64,000 nucleotides of DNA from positions 1,550,001 to 1,614,000 of the forward strand of contig BSBM01001445.1 of NCBI GenBank assembly GCA_027924585.1. The letters are read 5' to 3'. This document shows positions 1-10,429 of this stretch, piece by piece (the first letter of the stretch is position 1; the number at the start of each line of letters is the position of its first letter). The position numbers and the translations under genes are program-made. The DNA comes from Larix kaempferi (lineage: Eukaryota; Streptophyta; Pinopsida; Pinales; Pinaceae). Under the pieces are notes generated by a model. It was not told where the DNA came from and made no database searches. It saw only the letters and a list, made by a program, of their open reading frames with translations.

Positions 1-1745
1 TTTTTTTATTGAGTTACAGGAGAAGTCAAAATCAAATAAGGAAAATAGGGCATTAGAACAAGAGACCCACACTTCTGGCCGTAGAGGTTACTTTAGCATT
101 GAAGATGACCTCGTAAGTTGTAACCAATTCTATTATTTGTTCATAATTAACAACTTTAAATATAGTTAACTAGATTGTTGTATTTTTTGATACTAGAATC
201 AATCTTGTGGTCCAAATGATAAGACTATAACTAGGGCTAATGTGTGGATGAAATGCCATAAAAAGAAGGATGGCACTCCAATGTCATCATTCATTGCAGA
301 TAAAATAGTAAGTTTCAAACCTATTCTTGTATCATTTATGCTTTTTTTTTAGAGTTAATGATGTTTCTTATATGAGTTTGTTGAAATGTTGACATTGCTA
401 GAATCAAATTGAATAGGCACAAAATGAGTTAGTGTCTCCTGCATATTCTACAAAGCAAGATTCCCTTGCTATAGTTTTGGGGCCTGAGAGGAGGCGTAGT
501 GTACTTGGGGTTCGATTCAAAGTCATTTCAACTGTATTATTTAGAAAAGAGCGTTCCTACAAGAAGGAATTGGATAATACTATTGAGAAATTAAGAGAAA
601 AATACAAGGAACTCGGAAGACTGAAAGAAGTTGTTGAAGAATTAATGGAATGGAAAGTTGCCATGGAGGTGGAGAAAGAAAGTGGCAAAGCTGTTCCAAA
701 ATCCAACAATGTAAGGATTGCATGTGTAGACTTTAATTTTTATGTAGGCGATCTTTGAAGTTTGGGATTTCAAAATCATAATGCTAACATGAACATGATC
801 GTATTGTTGTAGTGTGTGTAATATATGAATTATTGTTTTTGCATCCTAACCCTTTATCTTCTGATTTCATGATATCTCATGCAAACTATTATATTGGCGG
901 AGTAATATTGCCATGTAAGATGTTGCATCAAATCGAGGACCTCCGCAACTGTCACCTCTTAATCCAGTCACCCTAATCCATGTAGTTTTTTAAACCAACT
1001 CTTATTTTTTTCATTTTTATTTCCCATTCTTTGAAAATCGCTCACAAGTATTTTTTTTTAGGAGAGTCTCCAGAATCATCCTAGTCAAGGTTCATTGGAA
1101 AAAAATACAATGGCTCCTAGACCATCTAATACATTTCATACTCCAAAGTCTAATACATTTCTTACTCCAAAGTCGACGATGAGTTTTGAAACTATTTAAT
1201 ATTTAGTGCAATGTTATAATTGTTATTTCACTATATCTTACAAGTATTTATTTACTAACAAGCTTCTCTGAGTCCTAATCATGCTTTTCCAAAACAAACT
1301 CCATTGACTTTGGGAGAACATAATCATGACCTAATTGGAAAATCAATACAACAGGTAAGTTCTAAGCCTGTTTATTTTTATGTTTAATATTCCCTTGTTA
1401 TTTCGAGGAATCTCACAGGAATTTTTTTATTGGAAGGTTCAATCGTAATTACCATCTTCAGATGCGTGATTGAATGGAAAAAAAATGTTTACTGACATAT
1501 TTTAATGGTTAATTGAAGGTTGCAAAGGGTTACATAAAAAGAATTGAACCAAACTTTGTCATGCCTAGTGGGGAAGAATTAGCTTAAGGATATTATCTTG
1601 TGTGCCCACAATCACTTCTGGCCATTGATCCTGATTATTAAATCAAGCTTAAGCATAGAAGTAATCAATACAAGTATTTAGCGGATGCAATTAACAGTTG
1701 TATACCTTGGAAAAGCAATGATATTGAATTAATCAAATATTGAGA
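1..1745 (+). pseudogene. En/Spm-type plant transposase-like gene (Transposase_24 family), broken exons
   Basis: Conceptual translation of short exons separated by plausible GT..AG introns gives the signature of the plant transposase family often called Transposase_24 (Ptta/En/Spm). Exon 1 (about 1-111) reads KSNKENRALEQETHTSGRRG. Exon 2 (about 197-309) reads WMKCHKKKDGTPMSSFIADK. Exon 3 (about 415-758) carries DSLAIVLGPERRRSVLGV followed by a charged coiled-coil-like tail. Further coding scraps lie at about 1066-1197, 1262-1353 and 1519-1745. The last resembles the domain that often follows in these proteins (VAKGYIKRIEP...LADAINSCIPW) but has in-frame stops, so the gene is dead. Its 5' part lies outside the window. 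The family assignment is from recalled motifs. It could be the internal gene of a CACTA element, but the link to the CACTA end at 7810 is unproven. Confidence 0.7.
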
Positions 1746-2210
1746 AGAATGTCAATGAAATTTTTTTTTCCTACTAGAACAAGTTCATACTCTATTGTCT
1801 AATGTCTTACTATACTCCAGTTGTATTTTTTGTGAGTAACAGTTGTAATGAGATAATTTTATGTGTTCAAGGGAATAGAGATAATGAGACAAAGTGGACA
1901 GGTGGTATTGTTTCCAAGGAACTTGTCAATGTACTCCAAGTGAAAGGTAGGCCCATAGACAATTAGTTGCTATAGATTTTCATCTATTTGGTCATCCCCA
2001 AGACACATAACACACCTGCAACAACACCCAAATAGATATGGGTTGTAGACAGCCTCAATTCTTCCCCTTTAATTCTCTGACTCTTGTTATGCACTTCTTC
2101 TTCGTGCCTCTTCAAATCTCTATTTATTACTGATTTAAATTTATAATCTGTTTATTGTTGTTTTTAATTAATTAATTAATTATTTAAACTTCGTTTGCTC
2201 ATCTTCAAGC

Positions 2211-2815
2211 ATGCAGGCTACTTCATCTTCATGCGGGCATGTTTCTCCTGTGGGCATACTCTTTATGCCTTATGCGGGCATATTCCAGGCTCTTGCGAGC
2301 TTCTCGTTTAAGCCCCTATGGGCATATCATAACCCTCTGTGGGATTATGATTCTTTTCCCTATGGGAATAGCCTAGCTATTGCGGGCTTATGGTTTAAGC
2401 ACCTTGTGGGCATGGCTTAATCCTTTGCGGGCTTATCTCCTTTACATGTGGGCATAGACTTATGCCTTTGCAGGCTTAACCCTAAGCCCTTGCGGGCATC
2501 TTCACTTGCGGGCTAGCCTTGAGCTCCTTTGCAGGCATAGCTTAAACCATTGTGCGCATTTAAGCCTCTACGGGCTTTTCACAAGCCCTTGTGGGCATAT
2601 TTAACCCTTGTGGGCATCCTTAGCCCCCTTTGCGGGCATATTAAGCCCCTTTTGCGGTCATTTACACTTTCCTACGGGCATATTAATCCCCTTTTGCAGG
2701 CACTTACACTTCCCTGTGGTCATATGAGCCTACGATCATACTCCTTAGCCCTTGCGGGCATCCTTAGTCCTTACGGGCATTCTCCTTAGCCCTCTTGTGG
2801 GCATATTAAGCATGT
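2211..2815. repeat. Degenerate minisatellite, core TGCGGGCAT, block 1
   Basis: About 20 imperfect copies of a short unit with the core T-G-C/T-G-G-G-C-A-T, usually followed by ATTTAAGCCCCTT-like sequence, spaced roughly 15-40 bp. Examples start near 2230, 2250, 2273, 2491, 2590, 2631 and 2753. Long open frames here (2211-2420, 2550-2789) encode only periodic peptides such as PLWAY/PLCGH and are by-products of the repeat. The block is GC-richer than its surroundings. Confidence 0.85.
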
Positions 2816-2992
2816 GAATATACAAAAGTATTGACAATAGGCTGCTTGAGTTCAATATTTCTCAAGGACAATCTACATCAGAATGAACTTAGAGCAACCA
2901 ACAGGAGGATGGGCTAGGTGGCACGATTCCAAATAAGACCCATGTGTCCGATTTCCATTTGTGCATATGTAATTATAAACAAAAACTCAACT

Positions 2993-3015
2993 TACAGGCT
3001 TAGGCCAAGCCTGTA
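2993..3015. repeat. 23-bp inverted repeat, TACAGGCTT-5-AAGCCTGTA
   Basis: Perfect 9-bp arms TACAGGCTT / AAGCCTGTA around the spacer AGGCC. A diverged sister copy sits at 7056-7078. Function unknown; it may mark related element ends. Confidence 0.7.
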
Positions 3016-3324
3016 GATATACGTTATTAAACTGTCTTAAGTATGAAAATAAATTTTAACATAATAATGACAATTACAATTACAAGAACTTTAGGAGTTA
3101 GTTCCATAAATGTAGAAAGTTTGTTATTTAGCTACAAGTTATGTTTCCAAGTATATCTTACATGCCTTCAAGCATTAGAGGTTAGAGAGAGATCTGTCAA
3201 GATTCAAAGAATCGACAGATCCTCTAATCTACGCAGAAAAAGTGATTCCTTTATTCTGCGACCAGTATGCAATAAATCAGTGATAATTAAGGTTATCATT
3301 GATGACACCACATTAATGACAAAT

Positions 3325-3625
3325 GTGAATGGAAATGGAAAAGGAAAAGACATGGCAGAGGACAAAGAACAAGGACATATCATGGTAAAGGACAAAGTAT
3401 GACAAACATGGACAAGCATGGAAAGCAAACTGGAGGACAAAGACATGGAAAAGGTTACATGGAGGATTGATGACAAAGACTTGACTAGACAATGAAGGAC
3501 AAGACAAAGACATCAAAGAACATGACATGGAAAAGGTCAAAAAAGCATGAAGTTGATGACTTGGAAAATGGCAAAGATTGAGGACTTGGAAAGCATGAAG
3601 TTGATAATGACAAGAAATCATGACT
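3325..3625. repeat. Purine-rich degenerate repeat (GGACAAAGACATGG-like)
   Basis: The plus strand is strongly purine-rich, with recurring words GACAAAGACATGG, GGAAAAGG and AAGCATGGA in irregular order. Open frames on both strands here (3043-3402 +, 3204-3476 -, 3313-3678 -) have the low-complexity composition expected of such a repeat, so I do not call a gene. The block separates the two GCGGGCAT minisatellite blocks. Confidence 0.65.
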
Positions 3626-3635
3626 AAGGACACTT

Positions 3636-4085
3636 TGTGGGCATAACAATGAGCATTTTCTAAGGGCCCTGTGGGCATTTCATAGTGCCCCTGTAGGCAT
3701 ATTTAAGAGCATCCTGCGGGCATAATTTAAGGCCATTCAAGAGTCCTTGTAGACATTCTTGAAGCCCCCTTGCGGGCATTTCAAAGTGCCCATGTAGACA
3801 TATTTAAAGGGTTGTGTGGGCATATCCCGGAGTTGCCGGCATGTTTGAAGTAAACCTCTACGGGAATTTATGAAAGAAGGCTGCGGGCATTTCTAATGGT
3901 TCCTTTGAGGGCATTTGAATCCCCTTACGATCATTGTTTAAGGCTTTTGCCGGTATTTGAAGCCCCTTGCGGTCATTGTATAAAGCCTCTGCGGACATTT
4001 GAATCCCCTTGCAGGCATTGTATAAAGCCTGCAAGGGGTCCCGTTGCAGGCATTGTATCCCATGGGGTCCCGTTGTTTGATTATT
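3636..4085. repeat. Degenerate minisatellite, core TGCGGGCAT, block 2
   Basis: Same repeat family as 2211-2815: GGGCAT-type cores recur near 3640, 3673, 3716, 3772, 3818, 3888 and 4012, with AAGCCCCTTGCGG-type linkers. Units are more diverged than in block 1. The shared core suggests one array split by the purine-rich block, or two amplifications of one seed. Confidence 0.8.
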
Positions 4086-4439
4086 GGAGGAAGCAAATTC
4101 CTACGGGTCTCTGAGGCCTCCAAAGAGGCTAAAGTACCACAATATCTAAGTTCTTCAAAACTCTGTAACGTTGATCTCTTATTCATTCTAAATTGTTTCA
4201 CCCTCATATGATCCCTGAGGAATTCATTATGACTAGAAAGAGGCGACTTCGGGATCTAGATGCTCTCCTCTAACATGAAGTTCAGACTGGAATTCCAACT
4301 TATAATATAATTTCATCCCTATTTCCCACTTAATTTGATTCTGAATAAAAAATGAAAAGGCTCGTAACTGAATATCTCCTACTATAGGATTGGGATTCCA
4401 TTCCAATTCATGTTCTAGAAATAATTTAAACTGATAAAG

Positions 4440-6313
4440 TTAACACAACAAATCCTTTTCCCTTATAGATGAGTCATTATAAATATCCACAAAGTCATCA
4501 ACATTTCCTATCATGAACTTTTTGTTATTATTCAATCTCATCATCTGAAGGCCTACCCATTGTTCATGCAAGTACATTGAATAAATTCTAGCAGGACTTC
4601 TACAAGAAATGGCTTGCTCAACAAATTGAAACATTTGCCTCTTTTCTTCTTCTTTAATCATTAATTGTTGATGTAAAGACTATATCTTGGACTTCCACTT
4701 TTGTTCTTGAACCAAGTAAGCAGAAAACCAAGTTTCCTGCATACGTTGTACTTCAAAATTATATCATTGTTGATAAATAAGACCCAAGTCATATAATTCA
4801 TCATTTCTTCCAGTCCATTTAACAATATTTACTTCAGCTAATTCTAAAGCCAGGGTATTAGTCCAAACATTATCAAGAATTTGATTAAAAAACTCATAGA
4901 GAACTTCTGTGACTTTTTATTTCTCTTCAGAACCTTTAGAGGAAGAAGGAATAATGTTTTCTGCAGCTGTTGTAGCCAATAATTCCAAACTTGTATTATC
5001 CTCAGCCAGTGGTACTGATTCCTCTATTACCGATTTATCTCTAAGCAATTTATTTTGTTTCCTCAAACTTTTGTTTTGCAAACTCCATCGGTGGGCCTGA
5101 CTTCTCAAAAATTTCAGTATTTTCTTAAGAACATCATTCTTTCTCTATAATTGTCTACTCCTCTGTTTTAACTTTTCATTTTCATTTTTAACATATCTAT
5201 CCAAAACATGAAATTCACGAACTTGCTTCTTAAGTTTCTTAATCCTCTTCTGTAACTTACTTGAAATTAAACCAGGAGAATCAAGCCTTACCACTTGATT
5301 AGATTTGTCTTCTTCCCTTTGATCTTGGTCTTGAAACTTAGTAGCTTCAAATTATGGCTGGGGTGTTGACTCTAAAATTTGTCTCTATGTATAACGAGTT
5401 CTTGGACATTTGGGTATTGTCGATAACATATCTTCAGATATTCTAACTTTTTCAATACCTTGTTCAGAAATGCCTTCTAACCTTGCAGATCTTCTTCTCA
5501 CCATACCTGAAATTTTATTAACCTCTTCATCATATCTATGCCTCTTTGGAGATGGTTGGGTTTGAATTGGTTCAAAAAATGTTGGCCCTGAATCAAATTC
5601 TGTCCAAACTACTGTATGGGGTGATACTGAATCTTGAGGATCAACATTAACCTGCTCCTGAAACCCTTTTTCCACTAAAAATTGTTCCCACGTTAGGTTT
5701 CTCTTTTGTAATTCCTCCACGATCAAAAACTTAATTAATCCATGATGATACAAGCTATTACTGAGTCACTGATCATGCCACTTTTGGGAAGTTGAAGCCA
5801 TTTTAGACAGGCTCTTCCACAAAAAGTATGGAATGTTCATCAATTATTCTCCTTTAATGTGAAGGAGAAGCCGAATATGATAAAGAAAGACAAGGCTATA
5901 TTGTCCTTCACAAGTCAAATATTTTTGAAAAAGAAAATGGCATTACCCCATTCAACAGTGAAATAGTTGTGTTCAACTCCCTTCTTCCAATGAATACTAG
6001 AATTAGCCACTTTCACAAACTGTTTCCAAGAGTCAGGGTTATTCAAATGACTATCTTTAAACAATCTTTCCCCTGTTTGTGGTAAGCCTGCAGTGAGAGC
6101 AATGGATGTTTCTGAAACTAGAAGCGGAGACCCACGAATGTTAGAACAAGCTCCATCGAAATTGAGAGTAAATTCCTTCGTCACATCTTCATTGTGCCCT
6201 CGGAATTTACTAGAAAATGCATACAATCCAATTTGTTGAAAAATCCTCTTACTAGAGGGATCTTCATCCAACAGTTCAATGGAATATGGCTCCTCCTTAC
6301 GTGCAACAAGCAT
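4440..6313 (-). pseudogene. Broken minus-strand mobile-element-associated protein gene
   Basis: Read on the minus strand from 6313 downward. The first open segment (6313-5915, 132 aa) carries LNFDGACSNIRGSPLLVSET followed by GLPQTGERLFK. It resembles the recurrent plant pattern ...GLP.TGE.WFK found in uncharacterised transposon- or retroelement-encoded proteins. The next segment (5753-5385, 122 aa) contains YHHGLIKFLIVEELQKRNLT and a proline/serine/basic linker. Segments at about 5260-4917 are Lys/Leu/Arg-rich and likely coiled coil (SLQNKSLRKQNKLLRDKS). A last piece lies at 4661-4440. Stops and frame changes separate the pieces. The family is only loosely recognised and no enzymatic motif is visible; it is probably a gag-like or accessory ORF of a retroelement. 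Confidence 0.5.
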
Positions 6314-6653
6314 GCCAACTGAAACTTTCTCTGCTGAAAGGAAGTTAGGTGATCAAATCGGTATCCTTTAACCCAAATTGGTATTTTCGTGCAGACTTAT
6401 GCATAAAAAAGAAATCTAACTTTCAAATCAGGTATAAATATAATTGTTCAGACATGGGACAAAAGAATAGATCTAATTACGACAATTGATGGAGTCAAAT
6501 CAACATATACCCATTCGTCCAAAAAGAAATGAGTTAACCGTCATTCCATTTATGGAAATTATTTGAACAAAAATACTTGGTCTGACAGGTCACATTATAT
6601 AATAAGCCATGAAATGTCCTTGAAAATCTAATTGAAATGTATACAAATCATTC

Positions 6654-7040
6654 TTATATGCTAGAGTTTATACACATTATTAGGAAAAATATATTGAATT
6701 TAACCCTACTGGAACAATACTTGTGCAGATTCAGAGAAGACTTTGAATAGCATACCACATAGGCAGGGGATAAAACCGAGATCCAATCCTTCCAATCATG
6801 CAAATACATATCCTCAATGTATTTTAAAGATATAACTTTGTTGGAAGAAATCATTATATCTGTAACTGGAAAAGAAAAATTCCAAATAGACCTGAAAGTT
6901 TGCTTGTACTGGGAGGGATGAATCCAAGATAGTATCAAATTTCTATTCATTTTCAGGATTCCCTTCCCCATACATGAGACATTCCATTTTACCAATAATC
7001 TGTTCATCTTCGGGATTTTATTGAAATATTTAAAAAACAT
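6654..7040 (-). pseudogene. Unassigned open segment upstream of the broken minus-strand gene
   Basis: A 128-codon open frame in AT-rich DNA, rich in W, F, I and K (for example WIHPSQYKQTFRSIWNFSFP). It lies upstream of, and on the same strand as, the 6313-4440 remnant, so it may be its decayed N-terminal part, but I recognise no domain. The inverted repeat 7056-7078 lies just upstream. It could also be chance openness. Confidence 0.2.
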
Positions 7041-7055
7041 AGAAACTGGAGATTC

Positions 7056-7078
7056 TACAGGTTTGAGCCAAGCCTGTA
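7056..7078. repeat. Imperfect sister of the 2993 inverted repeat
   Basis: TACAGGTTT-GAGCC-AAGCCTGTA: 8 of 9 arm positions pair and the right arm is identical to that at 2993-3015. The following bases are weakly similar too (ATCGTCTGCTAAAAC versus ATACGTTATTAAAC). Confidence 0.6.
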
Positions 7079-7449
7079 ATCGTCTGCTAAAACATGTTGA
7101 ACTGCAAATTCTTCAACCAAACCATTCGTGATGCAATCCAAACCATGTGAATTAAGGTGTTGGAGTAGAACATGGATGAGTAGACATCCCTCCATTAATT
7201 CCAATGGGTGTCAAAGCATCGAAGTACAATCTAACAGGATATATGAATCAATTTTGTTGATGCTGAATACCCAAAAGATCAGATTGCTTATGCCATCCAT
7301 TTTGGAATGGTACTTATAAATTTCTATTGGTTTCTAATGGAAAACCACTAGAGATTTCTAATAGACCTTATGAGTGGGTATTGTGACTAGTACGACCTTG
7401 GAAACATATTAATTACAAAGAATCGATAACAATACTAGTTGTCTTAAAC

Positions 7450-7810
7450 CATTATCTTTTGTCAAAAAATATAGCAACGCTCACATAGTGTCGTCAAAAA
7501 CCAATTATAATGATAATTGGTGACAAACATTTTCTACACTCACCAAAAGTAAAATAAACAGGTAGTAGTGAGGGCTAATAAAATATTGTCACCAGAAGTG
7601 TCACCAAAAAGAGAATCAATAATGGGCCTTTAACAACCCTTACTAAAAGTGTCACTGGAAAGGGATTTGGTGACAAACCTTAAAGGACAATCTCAAAAGG
7701 CACCTATAATGATGATGTTTTAAGGAACGTCATCATATGTGACATTCGTGACAACCCTTAAAGGTTCGTCACATGTAGGACCCTCACCAATGACCTTTTT
7801 TCTTGTAGTG
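7450..7810. mobile_element. Right terminal region of a CACTA (En/Spm) DNA transposon
   Basis: The segment ends in CCTTTTTTCTTGTAGTG (7794-7810), the reverse complement of the classical CACTACAAGAAAA terminus of plant CACTA elements. Inside it, subterminal motifs recur in both orientations: GTCACCA and TGGTGACAAA near 7531, 7600, 7657 and 7790. This is typical of CACTA ends bound by TNPA-like proteins. The next bases (AGT, 7811-7813) would be one copy of the 3-bp target duplication. No left terminus was found between 1 and 7450, so the other end is outside the window, deleted or too diverged. Direct abutment on a gypsy protease frame shows that it inserted into that retroelement. Confidence 0.75.
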
Positions 7811-7811
7811 A

Positions 7812-8117
7812 GTGTTTATTGATTCTAGCAGTACCCATAACTTCATTAGCTACGAATTAGCCAAACTTCTCAATTTCTTTATATATCTAGCACCGAAATT
7901 CCAGGTAATGATTATGGAGGTAACATCAATTGTTCAAGGAAGTTCCATAGTATCAATATTACTATGGGGGACTATTTATTGTATACTCCAACCATTTCAA
8001 TCCAAAATGGGCAGTGTTGGTTTTGTAGTAGGGATCAAATGGATACAATCATTGCGACAACGACTCTTAATTTTCAATACTTTTCATGATATTATTTTCA
8101 GAAGGAAAGGAAATTGA
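7812..8117 (+). pseudogene. Ty3/gypsy aspartic protease remnant
   Basis: The frame begins VFIDSSSTHNFISYELAKLL, matching the retropepsin pattern of plant gypsy elements (usually [LF]IDSGSTHNFI). The catalytic D is present, but the following S-G-S/T context has become S-S-S-T. The C-terminal half (about 7960-8117) no longer looks conserved. The CACTA end lies immediately upstream, so the preceding gag is not in the window. Confidence 0.75.
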
Positions 8118-8239
8118 ACTCATATGTATTGTAGGGAAACCCTCTAAAGTGATCATATCTAATTGGCTGAAAAATAGCTAAAAAAGTGACAACATGGAGT
8201 AATTGGACAATTGCGCTCACTAGATGTTAAAGCATATAT

Positions 8240-9037
8240 ACCCTCTATTTTAGTGGATCTCCAACAAGTTATTGGCAATCATTCCAAGGTATTTGGAAAA
8301 ATTCCTAAAGGTCCATCACCTACTCAATATCATGAATAGGATATTGAATTGCAATAAAAAAGTGTTCCACCTAACATCAAACCCCATAGGTACACATATG
8401 CACAAAAGAATGGGATTGAAAATGTGGTTCAAGAATATTAGATGTAGGAATCATTCAACTTATCCAAAGTGCTTTCTATGGACTAGTGGTGATGGTTCAT
8501 AAAAAGGAAGGTTCATGATGTATGTATTCATATTGTATAGAGCTCACTAAGATGACCATTAAAGATAAGTTTCTTATTTCTATTATTGATGAATTAGTAG
8601 ATGAATTACAAGCTGCAATTTTCTTTACCTAAGTTGGATCTCCATTCTAAGTATCATCAAATCAAACCAAAGAAATAAGATATTCTGAAAACAATCGTCA
8701 AAACACATGAAGGTCATTATGAATTTTTGGTGTTTCCAAAGATTCCACATTTAAAAACTTGATGGATTATTTTTAAACCCTTCTATAGAAAATTTGTGCT
8801 AGTATTTTTTGATGATATAATAATCTATAAAAAATATTTGGAAGAGCATGTACCACATATTGACAAGGTATTTACACCATTAGAGGAGCATTAAGTATAT
8901 TCCAAACCTTCAAAGTCTTCCTTTAGGGATTAGGAAGTGGAATATTTGGGTCATATTGTATCTAATGAAGGTGACAAAGTGGACCCTAAAAAAATTAAGG
9001 CTATCATGGAATGACCAATTCATAAAACCTTGAAGAA
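8240..9037 (+). pseudogene. Ty3/gypsy reverse transcriptase remnant
   Basis: Assembled from several frames: KVFGKIPKGPSPTQYHE at about 8287, then matches to the conserved linker that reads PPNIKP..YAQK..GIIQ..QSAF...V.VHKK (about 8370-8505). Near the 3' end a frame gives VEYLGHIVSNEGDKVDPKKI (about 8937-8996), the usual end of gypsy RT. The FxDD catalytic core is only a damaged trace near 8800-8815. The region carries multiple stops and is non-functional. Confidence 0.7.
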
Positions 9038-9043
9038 TATTAG
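9038..9043. repeat. Left target-site duplication of the Penelope-like insertion (TATTAG)
   Basis: TATTAG at 9038-9043 is repeated at 9659-9664. Removing the insert and one copy restores the gypsy reading ...K-N-I-R-G-F-I-G, the expected conserved stretch after RT. Confidence 0.8.
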
Positions 9044-9658
9044 CAAGGATATTAAGGAAGGTCGACCTACATGTGGATTTATCCCCGATCAATACCATAA
9101 GAAGCATGATTTACATAGCAAAATATCGGATCGACCCAAGTCTACACAAGGGATTTTATGCAATTCCCTATTCCTGTAGCGAAGTCTATAGTGGAGAGAC
9201 ATGTAGGTCAATGAAGGTCAAGTTTAAAGAAAACAACGCTGACCTAAAATTGAATAAAATATAGAAATATTCCCTTGATGAGCATTTTTTGACAACCAAT
9301 TACTATATGTGTCTTGGAGATACTAAGGTCATTTCTAGAGTGGACAACTACATCAAGCAAAAAGTAATGGAATCGTTGGAGATAGATTTGAACCCGAACA
9401 ATTTAAATAGGGATGATAGCTTAACACTCATAGGAAGTTGGAGACCATTTATTGGGTATTTGAAGAATAATTAAATATCATTATTTATTCATAGATGTCC
9501 GCAAACTAAGAATTTTTCAAGGGTTTTGTTAACTATTTATATGCCATGTAATTTTTGTCATTCGGTGAGCCTCTCCTCACCCTTTGGATCTCTTGATGAT
9601 GACTCGAGTGGGGATCGAAATGTGTTGATTGAATCTCTTCTAATGAAATATCCTACTT
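9044..9658 (+). mobile_element. 5'-truncated Penelope-like element (PLE) with GIY-YIG endonuclease remnant
   Basis: The frame from about 9044 to 9474 reads ARILRKVDLHVDLSPINTIR, then GFYAIPYSCSEVYSGET, then a stop at 9262-9264, then VISRVDNYIKQKVMESLEI and NPNNLNRDDSLTLIGSWRPF. This is the C-terminal GIY-YIG domain of PLEs: GIY is GFY, YIG is YSG, and the terminal PNNLNRDDG..LS..W.P block is well kept. Key positions are altered: the usual R of the VR.KEH segment is K, its H is N, and the first Cys of P-C-x-C is Tyr. With the internal stop, it is inactive. The reverse transcriptase is absent, as expected for 5' truncation during target-primed reverse transcription. A 3' non-coding tail of about 185 bp follows. 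PLEs of this type are known from conifers (the 'Dryad' elements). Confidence 0.8.
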
Positions 9659-9664
9659 TATTAG
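9659..9664. repeat. Right target-site duplication of the Penelope-like insertion (TATTAG)
   Basis: Second TATTAG; the gypsy frame resumes directly behind it with R-G-F-I-G. Together with 9038-9043 it defines the insertion to the base. Confidence 0.8.
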
Positions 9665-10260
9665 AGGATTCATAGGACCAATGGGATATTCCCACAATTT
9701 CAACAAGATTTATGGTCATGTAGTAGCACCTCTATCAAGGTTATTGAAAGAAAAAGCATTCTCTTGGACTTGAGAAGAAACAAAAAATTTTGAAAAAATT
9801 AAAGAGGATATGTGTACAACGCATATATTAATTACTCCTAACTTCAAAAAAACCTTTATAGTGGAATCTGATGCATCAATGCATGGAATTGGTGCAGTTT
9901 TAATGCAAGAAGGAAGGCCCTTTTCATTCAAGAAAGTTTATAACTTAAAGTAAAAAACTTACTCAAACCTATTTCTGAAAGGGAAATGTTGGCCATATTG
10001 CATGTAGTTAAGATTTAATGCTACCCTTCCCTAATATGAGGACATTTCAACATAATAAAAAATTGTGGCAGCCTTAAGTACTCCTTGGAACAACGATTAT
10101 CTTCAGGAGAGAAACAAAATTGTCTTACAAAGGTGCTAGGTTATTGCTTTGAAATTATCTAGAAAAAAGAAAAATAGAATGTGGTGATAGATCTGCAATT
10201 TCAAGAAAAGAAGATGACACAATACAATTACTATGTTCTATTTTCATTATACAACCTGAT
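9665..10260 (+). pseudogene. Ty3/gypsy RNase H remnant
   Basis: After the RT-RNase H connection (IYGHVVAPLSRLLKEKAFSW, about 9708-9767) comes FIVESDASMHGIGAVLMQEG (about 9849-9908). This is the first catalytic block of gypsy RNase H; the Asp of ..SDAS.. is kept. Downstream the reading becomes fragmentary (traces to about 10260). At least one internal stop (9769-9771) and later stops make it dead. Confidence 0.75.
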
Positions 10261-10429
10261 GGGGTTGAAGAAGAAAGTGCAAAATGGAAATCGGATTAGA
10301 AATCACACAAGATAATTCAACAACTACAAGGGGACCCTAGTTCACTAGATACATTTGTGTGGAAGAATGTTTCACTATGGTACCATGATCATCTATATTG
10401 ATGTAATAATTCTCAAACAAAATATAAGG

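Noticed and set aside
2211-2789. Open frames with repeated PLWAY/PLCGH peptides
   Set aside because: They follow the period of the GCGGGCAT minisatellite and have no other protein feature.
3043-3678. Open frames of 90-121 codons on both strands
   Set aside because: Low-complexity products of the purine-rich repeat; opposite-strand openness is equally good, as expected for a biased composition.
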